Source: Paludibacteraceae bacterium (GTDB lineage Bacteria > Bacteroidota > Bacteroidia > Bacteroidales > Paludibacteraceae). Taken from it: a stretch of DNA of 57,611 nucleotides. The stretch is taken from positions 1 through 57,611 of the forward strand of contig JAFSTG010000102.1 in NCBI GenBank assembly GCA_017450605.1, read 5' to 3'. Position numbers and translations under genes: made by a program. Numbering within the stretch: the first letter of the stretch is position 1; every line of letters starts with the position of its first letter. This document shows positions 39,663-53,500 of the stretch, piece after piece. The notes beneath the pieces were generated by a model. It ran no database searches and had not been told where the DNA came from. It saw only the letters and a list, made by a program, of their open reading frames with translations.

Positions 39663-42194
39663 ATGAAAAAAATTGATTGGAAACAATACATCCCTGATGT
39701 TATTATTTTAGTTGTATTCATTATAGCCTCAATGATTTATTTCTCTCCGGCATTGGAAGGGAAAATCATATATGCTGTTGACAATATCAACGGTAAGGCT
39801 GCTGCTAATGAATGTGCCCAATATGCAGAACAGGGTGGCAACTCGTTCTGGACAGGCTCTATGTTCTCCGGAATGCCAAACTATCAGATAGGTGGAGGGC
39901 ACTATCTGTCGCAAAAGATTCTGCGACCATGTTACAAATTCTTTCATTGGGGACACAGAAACACTATCTTCATCCTTCTCTTTTACCTTGTTGCCTTTTA
40001 TGTGCTATTGCGCTCACTAAGAGTTAACAAATGGATAAGCATGGCGGGTGCTTTCGCTATTGCGTTGTCGTCGTATTTCCTGATAATAGTGGCTGCACAG
40101 CACCATGCCAAATGCACTGCTATAGCATGGATGACAGTGGTGATAGCTGCATTTAACATGTGCTTCGATGGCAAATATGCCCGCAGTGCAGTGCTGACAA
40201 TGTTTTTTATCCCTATGGGATTCTTCATACACCCTCAAATGTCGTATTATATATGTATGCTTATTGCACTACTCTATTGTGCTCAAGTGGTGGTACATAT
40301 TAAAGAGCGCCGTTTCAAAGAGTTAGGCATAGCAACAGCCGTCTTTGTAGCATCGTTTGCTGTGGGAATGGGAATCGGCTCATCTAACATATTTGCCAAC
40401 ACCGAATATGCAGCCGAGACAATGCGGGGTGGTCATTCCGACCTCGAGAAGGTAACCGACGAACAGAACAAGACAAAAGGTTTAGACCTCGACTACGCTA
40501 CGGCATGGAGTTATGGCAAAGACGAGACAATGACTCTGCTTATACCTAATTTTATGGGCGGTGCAAGCGGATATAACGTAGGTAAAGATTCTGAACTCTA
40601 CCGCCGCTTGGTTGCAGAAGGTGTTCCGGCAGCATCAGCAAAACAGTTTTGCGAGAGCGCTCCAACCTATAGAGGTGAGAAAGCATTTACGTCGGGACCT
40701 GTGTATATAGGAGCCATAATATGCTTCTTGTTTATTTTAGGACTGTTAATAGTAGATGGACCATATAAATGGGCATTGTTTGTTGCTACACTATTCTCAA
40801 TTTTATTAGCATGGGGGCATAACATGATGTGGCTGACCGAGTTCTTCTTCAAATATTTCCCCATGTACAATAAATTCCGTGCAGTAGAGAGCATACTTAT
40901 AGTGGCTGAAATATCGATGCCGGTACTTGGAGTGTTAGCGCTCAAGCAGATAGCAGAAGGTAAGGTTGAACGTAAGAGACTCAACATAGGATTGGGAGTA
41001 AGTGTCGGTATAACAGCAGGACTCTGTCTGCTGTTTGCATTATTCCCTTCGACAGTTGATTTCACTTCGTCGTATGATGCACAATGGAGCAGCAGGATGC
41101 CTGAATTTGTTTATGACGCAGTGCTCGCACAGCGCAAAGCCATGCTGCAAGCGGATGCCTGGCGCTCGTTTGCATTCATAGTGATTGGCGCCGCAGCTGT
41201 TTACTTGTACTCTATTATGCTTGAGAAGAATAAAGATAACAACAACCGCACAACGATGATTTTCGGCATTGTGCTCACTGCCCTTATAGTGGCAGATATG
41301 TGGCCTGTTGACAAACGTTTCTGCAACGACAGCCAGTTTGTTTCTCAGAAAGACAGAGACAAGGCCTTTCGCAAACTCCCTTACGAGAACGAACTGCTTG
41401 CCGACCCCACACATTTCCGTGTTCTGAATCTTACTACCAACACCTTTAACGAAGCCAGGACATCGTATTATCTAAAGTCGATAGGTGGATATTCTGCTGC
41501 AAAACTGCGTCGTTACCAAGACCTTATCGACCATCATATTGCACCTGAGATGAATCCGCTGATGCACGCCATCTACGAAACACAAGGTTTCATAACTCCC
41601 ACTAACGCTGACAGCATATTTCCTGTACTTAATATGCTGAATATGAAATATGCCATTGTAGGTTTGCAAGGCGGACAGCAGATAGCTGTGAAAAATCCGT
41701 ATGCAATGGGCAATGCATGGTTTGTTGACGATATAGTGTTTGCTGACAATGCCAACGATGAGATAGATGCACTAAGCACTATCAATCTGCACAATACCGC
41801 AGTTACCGACCGCACGTTTGAGAGCGCAGTGACTGCCATACACACCGAGCATGACCCGAGTGCACAAATAACGCTGACAGAATATACACCCGAGTCGCTC
41901 CGCTACGAGACATCATCCGCTATTGACAAAACAGCTGTACTCTCAGAGATTTATTACCCGCATGGTTGGAAAGCAACTATCGACGGACAAGAAACCGATA
42001 TCTTCAGAGTAAACTACATGTTACGTGCCGTTAACCTTCCTGCCGGAAAACATATTCTCGAATTACGCTTCGCACCCGATAGCGTAAAGAAGGGTAATAT
42101 ATTGTCGATGATATGTATAATCATCATGTTACTAACCATGACAGGATACGCAGGCTGGGAAGTGAGGAAAAGTTTGAGAAAAATAAATAGTTGA
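39663..42194 (+). CDS. YfhO-family polytopic membrane protein
   Basis: 843 residues. An N-terminal helix (VIILVVFIIASMIYF) is followed by a periplasmic loop with SGMPNYQIGG, about ten membrane helices between 90 and 540, a soluble C-terminal domain (about 550-800) and a last helix near 815. The pattern fits the YfhO/GT-C-like family, whose Firmicute members glycosylate lipoteichoic acid; in Bacteroidota the role is less known, probably sugar transfer to a lipid-linked glycan. It lies 75 nt after the MerR-type gene, with PrsW 16 nt downstream. Confidence 0.8.
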   Translation: MKKIDWKQYIPDVIILVVFIIASMIYFSPALEGKIIYAVDNINGKAAANECAQYAEQGGNSFWTGSMFSGMPNYQIGGGHYLSQKILRPCYKFFHWGHRNTIFILLFYLVAFYVLLRSLRVNKWISMAGAFAIALSSYFLIIVAAQHHAKCTAIAWMTVVIAAFNMCFDGKYARSAVLTMFFIPMGFFIHPQMSYYICMLIALLYCAQVVVHIKERRFKELGIATAVFVASFAVGMGIGSSNIFANTEYAAETMRGGHSDLEKVTDEQNKTKGLDLDYATAWSYGKDETMTLLIPNFMGGASGYNVGKDSELYRRLVAEGVPAASAKQFCESAPTYRGEKAFTSGPVYIGAIICFLFILGLLIVDGPYKWALFVATLFSILLAWGHNMMWLTEFFFKYFPMYNKFRAVESILIVAEISMPVLGVLALKQIAEGKVERKRLNIGLGVSVGITAGLCLLFALFPSTVDFTSSYDAQWSSRMPEFVYDAVLAQRKAMLQADAWRSFAFIVIGAAAVYLYSIMLEKNKDNNNRTTMIFGIVLTALIVADMWPVDKRFCNDSQFVSQKDRDKAFRKLPYENELLADPTHFRVLNLTTNTFNEARTSYYLKSIGGYSAAKLRRYQDLIDHHIAPEMNPLMHAIYETQGFITPTNADSIFPVLNMLNMKYAIVGLQGGQQIAVKNPYAMGNAWFVDDIVFADNANDEIDALSTINLHNTAVTDRTFESAVTAIHTEHDPSAQITLTEYTPESLRYETSSAIDKTAVLSEIYYPHGWKATIDGQETDIFRVNYMLRAVNLPAGKHILELRFAPDSVKKGNILSMICIIIMLLTMTGYAGWEVRKSLRKINS

Positions 42195-42210
42195 AAAGTT
42201 AAAGAATATC

Positions 42211-42936
42211 ATGACTATAAATTCTAATATAGTATTGTTTGCTGCTATTGCGCCGGCATTGGTGTTGGCATGGTATATCTATCGTCGCGACAAGTATCAG
42301 CATGAACCTGTAGGGCAATTGCTAAAAGCGTTCAGCTTAGGTATAGTGGCTGTACTGATGGCAGCTCCGCTTGAAGCGCTCTTAGAGGCAGTAGGTCTGA
42401 CAAGTTCGCACTCAACGACAGTGATTGGTAATCTGTGGGAAGCATTTTTCGGGGTTGCCTTAGTAGAAGAAGGATGCAAACTATTTGTGCTGTGGCTTAT
42501 GCTTCGTCGAAATAAATACTACGACGAGATGATTGACGGCGTGGTGTATGCCACAATGGTAGGACTTGGTTTTGCAGCAGCCGAAAACATAGGTTATCTG
42601 TTCGGTAATATCGACTCATGGCAGTCGGTAGCAATCGGCAGAGCGTTATTTGCCGTTCCTGGGCATTTCATGTTTGCGGTGGCGATGGGTTATTACTATT
42701 CGCTTAACCATTTTGTTTCACCATCTGCCGGCAACAGAGCAAAGATTCTCCTTTTCCCTGTGTTGCTTCATGGAATATACGACGGGATTCTGATGGTGAT
42801 GAACGTATCGGCAGGTGGTTCGGCAGTACTGCTTTTGCTATTTGTGGTATTCTGCATACTGATGTATCGTGGTGCAAAACGACGCATCAAGCGTTTACTT
42901 GACGACGACAAGATACTATACCACTTAGAACTTTGA
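42211..42936 (+). CDS. PrsW-family intramembrane protease-like protein
   Basis: 241 residues with about seven membrane helices. Conserved family motifs are seen in order: VEEGCK (Glu-Glu pair, about 87-92), GFAAAENIGY, VPGHFMFAVAMGYYY and LLHGIYDG. PrsW of Bacillus cleaves anti-sigma factor RsiW; CPBP/PrsW relatives share this glutamate/histidine site. All key residues are present, so activity is likely. The substrate in this organism is unknown. It lies between YfhO and DUF2851 genes in the same direction. Confidence 0.82.
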   Translation: MTINSNIVLFAAIAPALVLAWYIYRRDKYQHEPVGQLLKAFSLGIVAVLMAAPLEALLEAVGLTSSHSTTVIGNLWEAFFGVALVEEGCKLFVLWLMLRRNKYYDEMIDGVVYATMVGLGFAAAENIGYLFGNIDSWQSVAIGRALFAVPGHFMFAVAMGYYYSLNHFVSPSAGNRAKILLFPVLLHGIYDGILMVMNVSAGGSAVLLLLFVVFCILMYRGAKRRIKRLLDDDKILYHLEL

Positions 42937-42996
42937 ACCCTCAGACGCCAATTGCAAATTAGCGTTTTCACTCAACTATAACCGCAACAATAAAAT

Positions 42997-44235
42997 ATGC
43001 CGGAGTTGTTTCTTCATTATATTTGGCTTAGAAAGGCATTTATGCCATACCTTCAGCATACTACCTTCGGTCAGCCGGTAGAGGTAATCAACACAGGCAT
43101 ATACAACACCGATGCAGGGCCGGACTTTAGCGCTGCCACCATTCGCATAGGCGGTATGATGTGGACAGGAAACGTGGAGATGCATGTTCGCGCCTCCGAC
43201 TGGTATCGGCATCATCACGACAAAGATAAGAGTTACGACAACGTTATTCTGCATGTAGTAGCAGTAGCCGACAAACAGGTGTTTAACAGCCGTGGCGAAG
43301 CGATAGCACAATGCGAGTTACAGTTTGCGCATACCGATGAGCAACTGCATCGTTTTCTCACTCATCGCCGTGAGATGTGCACTGCCACACTGAGTAATAA
43401 CCACGAGCTGCTAACTGATAATTGGAAACATTCTTTACTTATCGACCGCATGCGCAGGAAAGCCGAAGATATAAAATTGCTTCTTGCCATGACAAACAAT
43501 AGTTGGGAAGATAGTTTTTATATCACTCTTGCTCATAATTTCGGTTTTCACACCAACGGTCTGCCCTTTGAGATGGTGGCAAAACAAACTCCGCTGACTT
43601 TTTTGCGTAAACACAGGCAGTCGCTCTTTCAATTGGAGGCAATGCTTTTAGGGCAATCGGGATTACTACCCAAACTCGGCAATCTGCCTCAGCGGGAGCA
43701 ACTGATGCACGAATACGAGTTTTTACAACGTAAATTTTCGCTTGCAGGTATCGACCCGCAGATGTGGAAATACCTGCGTATGCGCCCGCAGAACTTTCCG
43801 GAAGTACGACTTCGTCAGTTTGCAGCTCTTATTCATAAGAACGAATCGTTGTTTTCATATTTTGTTATCGACAGCACAAGCGGTACACTAAAGACGTTGC
43901 GTGAGAAATTCGACATCAAGAACGATGCGGAGACAGATATTCCTGCTATAGGAAAGTCGTCGCAAGACGTATTACTGATTAACTCCGTTGTACCTTATAT
44001 GTATGCCTACGGAGAGAGTATCAACGATAAAAACTTGATAGGACGCTCGTTTGAACTGCTTGCTGATATTCCTGCTGAAAAAAACCACGTTACAGAAGAT
44101 TGGAAAACTTATGGGTTCAGCATAAGCAATGCGGCAGACTCGCAGACATTCCTGCACCTGACTGAGCAATACTGCTGCCAAGACCGCTGCTACGACTGCG
44201 AAATAGGATATCATATTTTCTCAATTAGAAACTAA
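42997..44235 (+). CDS. DUF2851 family protein
   Basis: 412 residues, soluble. The start PELFLHYIWLRKAF and the segment VINTGIYNTDAGPDFSAATI, followed by GNVEMHVRASDWYRHHHD, are the hallmark of DUF2851, a conserved Bacteroidota family with a nuclease-like pattern of acidic and His residues. The C-terminal half is helical and ends with a Cys-rich ECCCQDRCYDCEIGYHIF-like stretch (four Cys in about 12 residues) that may bind metal. Biochemical function is not established. It is 5 nt upstream of the lipoprotein gene. Confidence 0.82.
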   Translation: MPELFLHYIWLRKAFMPYLQHTTFGQPVEVINTGIYNTDAGPDFSAATIRIGGMMWTGNVEMHVRASDWYRHHHDKDKSYDNVILHVVAVADKQVFNSRGEAIAQCELQFAHTDEQLHRFLTHRREMCTATLSNNHELLTDNWKHSLLIDRMRRKAEDIKLLLAMTNNSWEDSFYITLAHNFGFHTNGLPFEMVAKQTPLTFLRKHRQSLFQLEAMLLGQSGLLPKLGNLPQREQLMHEYEFLQRKFSLAGIDPQMWKYLRMRPQNFPEVRLRQFAALIHKNESLFSYFVIDSTSGTLKTLREKFDIKNDAETDIPAIGKSSQDVLLINSVVPYMYAYGESINDKNLIGRSFELLADIPAEKNHVTEDWKTYGFSISNAADSQTFLHLTEQYCCQDRCYDCEIGYHIFSIRN

Positions 44236-44239
44236 AAAA

Positions 44240-49157
<4,918 letters not shown>

Positions 49158-49177
49158 ATCTTAGTAATTTTGATTTG

Positions 49178-49185
49178 CAAATATA
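49178..49185 (-). promoter_or_regulatory. -7 box of the hybrid kinase gene
   Basis: TATATTTG on the minus strand, 20 nt before the kinase ATG. The -33 box is weak. Confidence 0.5.
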
Positions 49186-49234
49186 AGAATAAAATAACAA
49201 ATAAAATAGGCTTTATGATAAATGATAATGATTT

Positions 49235-49296
49235 TTGTCGCTTTTTTACAAATATAATTGTCATAATCTTACAACCGATTGTCGCTTTTTTACAAA
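49235..49296. promoter_or_regulatory. Two perfect 18-bp direct repeats between divergent regulator genes
   Basis: TTGTCGCTTTTTTACAAA at 49235-49252 and again at 49279-49296, start-to-start 44 bp (about four DNA turns). The second copy ends where the -33 region of the rightward promoter should lie. This is the usual form of an AraC-type activator site. Confidence 0.75.
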
Positions 49297-49316
49297 AGAG
49301 CTAATTATATTTTCAG

Positions 49317-49324
49317 TACCTTTG
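49317..49324 (+). promoter_or_regulatory. -7 box of the membrane AraC gene
   Basis: TACCTTTG, 20 nt after the second 18-bp repeat. No good -33 TTG is present, which fits activation through the repeats. About 160 nt of leader precede the ATG at 49486. Confidence 0.6.
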
Positions 49325-49485
49325 CATTGGAAAAAGTATAAAAAAGCAAGCGGGCGGTATCTTACCAATATCAATTGTATCTATTCAATTCATTAACAAG
49401 AATATACAAGGCTTAAAAATTGTGCAATTTGTAGCACAAAAGCGCACTTGCAACTCTGCAGCAGTTTTCGAGAAACAACAAAAGT

Positions 49486-50484
49486 ATGTCAGCCACAACA
49501 TTCACTATTTCAAGCAGAAAGTCTGTTTTATGCATTAAAGACTGGCTCTGTAGCATTTTTTGCAAGAAGAATGCGTGGTCGGTTTATGCTTCAGCTACGC
49601 TGATAGTGGCCATGCTTTTTATTCCATCGCAATGTTTTTCACTTGTCAAAAACAATCAAATTGCAGTTGCGCAAAGGTTGACGCTGCATACGATTGACGA
49701 AATGACACCTTTGAGCGACGTTACTCTTATTTTCGACAGCGAAGATCTTTCAGGAGGCGGTACGGGGCAGGCTGTGCAGCAATCCTTGCCTTCGGCCGAC
49801 ACTATTCATCTGCCGGTGGTATATCTGCAAAACAACGCTAAACAAAACAATCTCACATCATCGTGGCACAGCATAACAATAGTGCTAATGGTGGTGGTAG
49901 TGCTATTGTTTATAGGCGGACTGATAGCCACACATTTCTACAGCAAACATTCGAAGCATGATAATCAGCGACTTCTCGAAGAAATAGAACATTTGAAAAC
50001 GATGCAAGTAAATAAAAACAATTCGAACAGCAACGACAACATCGGCGTTAGCAACATGCAGCAAGAGGCAAACGCATCTGAGCCAATATCGGCGACCGCT
50101 ATCGACAGACATAATGCTCTTAGCAACGACGAGATGTTCTTGCAAAGCGTTAATCAGCTGATAGAGGAAGACATTACTCTTGCTTCAAACGTTGAAAAAT
50201 TGGCAGAAAAGCTCAATATGACAACTCAAACGTTCCGCAGGCATATTAAATCGGCTACCGGGCAGTTACCCAAAGCATATCTCTCGTCGCTACGCATGAC
50301 AGAGGCAAAAAAGATGCTCGAGCACACTGATTTCTCGCTTGTAGAGATAGCAGATATATGCGGTTTTACCGACGCAAGCAACTTCACCCGTACCTTCAGG
50401 CGCGACTTTAAGACAACACCTTCCGCCTATCGTGCTCAGCAGAGACGTTCACATAAAGAGATGAGACGAAAAAACAACCGATAA
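49486..50484 (+). CDS. Membrane-anchored AraC-family regulator
   Basis: 332 residues. A basic cytoplasmic start, a first membrane helix at about 33-52 (ASATLIVAMLFIPSQCF), a short outer domain (about 53-122), a second helix at about 126-148 (ITIVLMVVVVLLFIGGLIAT), an Asn-rich linker and a C-terminal AraC-type DNA-binding domain at about 225-325 with LAEKLNMTTQTFRRHIKSAT and ICGFTDASNFTRTFRRDF. It has no kinase or receiver. It may relay an envelope signal directly to DNA, or partner the kinase on the other side of the shared promoter region. The LRR protein gene lies 67 nt downstream. Confidence 0.85.
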   Translation: MSATTFTISSRKSVLCIKDWLCSIFCKKNAWSVYASATLIVAMLFIPSQCFSLVKNNQIAVAQRLTLHTIDEMTPLSDVTLIFDSEDLSGGGTGQAVQQSLPSADTIHLPVVYLQNNAKQNNLTSSWHSITIVLMVVVVLLFIGGLIATHFYSKHSKHDNQRLLEEIEHLKTMQVNKNNSNSNDNIGVSNMQQEANASEPISATAIDRHNALSNDEMFLQSVNQLIEEDITLASNVEKLAEKLNMTTQTFRRHIKSATGQLPKAYLSSLRMTEAKKMLEHTDFSLVEIADICGFTDASNFTRTFRRDFKTTPSAYRAQQRRSHKEMRRKNNR

Positions 50485-50551
50485 GTGTTCTTTTTAAATA
50501 CATGCAACAATCAAACAAATCAATAATACGTTTTACTAAAACATTTTCAAA

Positions 50552-53500
50552 ATGAAAAGAATTTTATCAATTTTAGCCATGGCAGCATTGATGCTGCTTG
50601 GCATGGGCGGACTGACGTTTGCCCAAGACACGACGAGCAGTGACCTCGACAAAGTAGGAGCCACCGGCTCCACCAATGCACGCAGGGGGGCTACTGTATC
50701 ATCAACTCCATTTGGCGTTTGTAATGTAACTGTAACAAAAATGCCTTCGGGCAACACCCCCGGCTATGTTACCATAACGGGGGCGAGCAGTTTAACTTTC
50801 TGCGAAGAAAGCTGGTATGTATCGGCTTATTTTAAAGACAAGAGCGGCCGGCAGTTTATCGTTACCAAGATAGGTAACAATGCTTTTTCGGGCACAGCAT
50901 GTCAGACATCGTTTAAGTATATATGGCTGAATTATTTCAATTCGTCACTATTTACTTCAAGCACACCGAAGAACACTCTTGATTACGAGTTTGAGATTGG
51001 TGCCAATGCTTTCAGCGGTTGTAGCAAACTCGTATCGTTTGGTGCTACCGTTAATGGCAGTTCTCAGTACATTGACTGCAAGAATATCGGCTCGAATGCC
51101 TTTAAGGACTGTTCGAGCATGACACAATTATATGTAAAAGCAACTAAAGGCGGTGTTATTAATGCAAGTGCATTCGAGAACTGTTCTTCTCTCAGTTCCA
51201 CTCTGCATCTTAGCGGAAGTATTGACAAGACAGCATTCACCGGTTGCACAAGCGTAACCAACATCAATTGGTACGGCGGTTACTCATCAACTCTCAACTA
51301 CTCGTCGGATTCTCCTATGTATCCGATGCGCAAGAATGTCAAGACAGTTTATCTATGTGGAGCTGTTCCTGCACATTTCTTCGAGGATTTCACAGCGCTG
51401 ACAACAGTCAGTTCCTCAGCAAGTTTCTTTGACAACATGAAGAACACCAACAACTATCAGATGGGTATTGGTGAAAAAGGTTTCGGCTACTGCTCCAACT
51501 TGCAGTCGGTACAGGTGGCGGGGGCTATTCATAAGAATGCTTTCCAAAATTGTTCGAAACTGACTTCGGTAACCTATCGTGGCGCTTTCCTTTCAAACAG
51601 TCAGGTTCCGACCGACTACGACGGCAGTTTCTTCTATAGCGTTAAAGACTACGTTACCACCTTCTCCATCGAAGAGACATCAACAAGCAACAAGCCAAAC
51701 TCATATATCCCTTCGTATCTTTGCGCCGGGATGAAGAACCTTAAGAAAATAACTATTCCTGATTATGTTTTCTCGATAGGCGAAGGTGCCTTCCGCGGAT
51801 GTACGTCGCTTACCACTGTAAGCATCAATTCGACTACTTCAGAGTTGAGTGTAATAGGTCAGTTGGCATTTCTTGATTGTACTTCACTTAGCAGCATTAC
51901 TCTTCCACCCTCGATTGAATATATCTACCCTGAAGCCTTTGAGTGGTGCGAAAGTCTGAAGACATGCCCTCTTAACTCCACCCATGTAAATCTGAAGATG
52001 ATAGGTCGTTCTGCCTTCTATCAGGCAGGACTAACTTCACTGTATATCCCCGCAAATGTAAAGACATTAGGTTCGATGCTGATAGGCGGTTCGAAGTGCA
52101 ATGTTACCTCAATCACCTTCATGCCTAAAAACCTCTATAGTTCGAACATAGGCGGTTCGTGGGCTAATCTGTTCTTCGGCACACAAGATATGTACAAGAA
52201 AGAGCGCGGCAATGTAACTCATTTCTACCTTAACTCAGAGTTGACATCTATTCCCGACTCGCTATGCTGGAACTTTACGGGGTTGAACTATTTATATAAC
52301 CATAGCGGTTCGAAGACATTATCGGCGGTAAAAACGATAGGTAAGGCATCGTTTGCCAAGTGCACTATGCTGTTTCATAATGTTACATCACTGTTCCCCA
52401 ACTTGGAGAGCATAGGTGAATCAGCATTTGAGGAATGTGGCGATAATTTCCTGTTAATCAGTCTTCCTAAAGTAAAAACAATAGGCAACAAAGCATTCAA
52501 AAATTCAGGTGCGATGAAGATGAGTGCGTTGGGGCTTCAAGATCTTACATCGATAGGTGACGAGGCATTTGCCGGATGCAGTAAATTGCTTGATATTGTT
52601 ATTCCCGAGAAAGTAACAAAGGTAGGAAGTGATGCATTCAAAGGCTGTAGCGCAGTTGTAACAGCAGATTGGAATGCCGCTGAATGCAAAACATCAAATC
52701 CGTTTGGTAGCGTAAAGAGTCAGTTGAAAAAACTCAACATAGGTGAACAAGTAACCTACATACCAGAATCACTTGCTGATGGTTCGAAGGTTCAGAAACT
52801 TACTTTCCCTGCAAATGTACTTACTATCGGTAATGCAGCTTTCCAGAACTGCACCTCACTCGACTCTGTAACTATATGCTCCAACTTGAAGGACACTAAA
52901 ATAGTTGGTTTCGACAATGCTATATTCAAAGGCTGCAGCAAACTCAAAAAAGCTATATTCACGGGTGCAACCTCCATACCGGAGATGTTGTTCTCAAATA
53001 TATCTTCACTTACCACGGTTGAACTTGGTGAAGTTGTGACAATAGGTAATTACGCCTTCGATAATACATGTCTTACTTCTCTCGCACTCAATAACGTTGA
53101 TAACATTGGTGTTTCAGCATTTGCAGAGATAACGGCTCTGAAGACTATCGATATCGCACAGAAGGTTCCTACTCTCTTCACGGATGGTATATACCCGAGC
53201 AGAAACTCTTTCTATGGTTCTACCAACATAAATAAGATTACTGCAAGTTGTTCTATCGTTGATGCTGTTAAGGCTGATGCTGCTTGGATAGCCGTTTGTG
53301 CCAATATACAAGGTTCTGACACCAAATATACTCAAGAATATCTCGACAAAAAGATCGGCGATGATTCGTGGTACTCATACAATGGTAAGATTGAGATAGT
53401 AAAAGCTCTCGACTGCGAAGGTAACGTAACTCTGAAGTGTAATCCCGACGAAGGCTATAAGTTCGCTTATTGGCGCGACAACGGTTCGACAGAGAACCCG

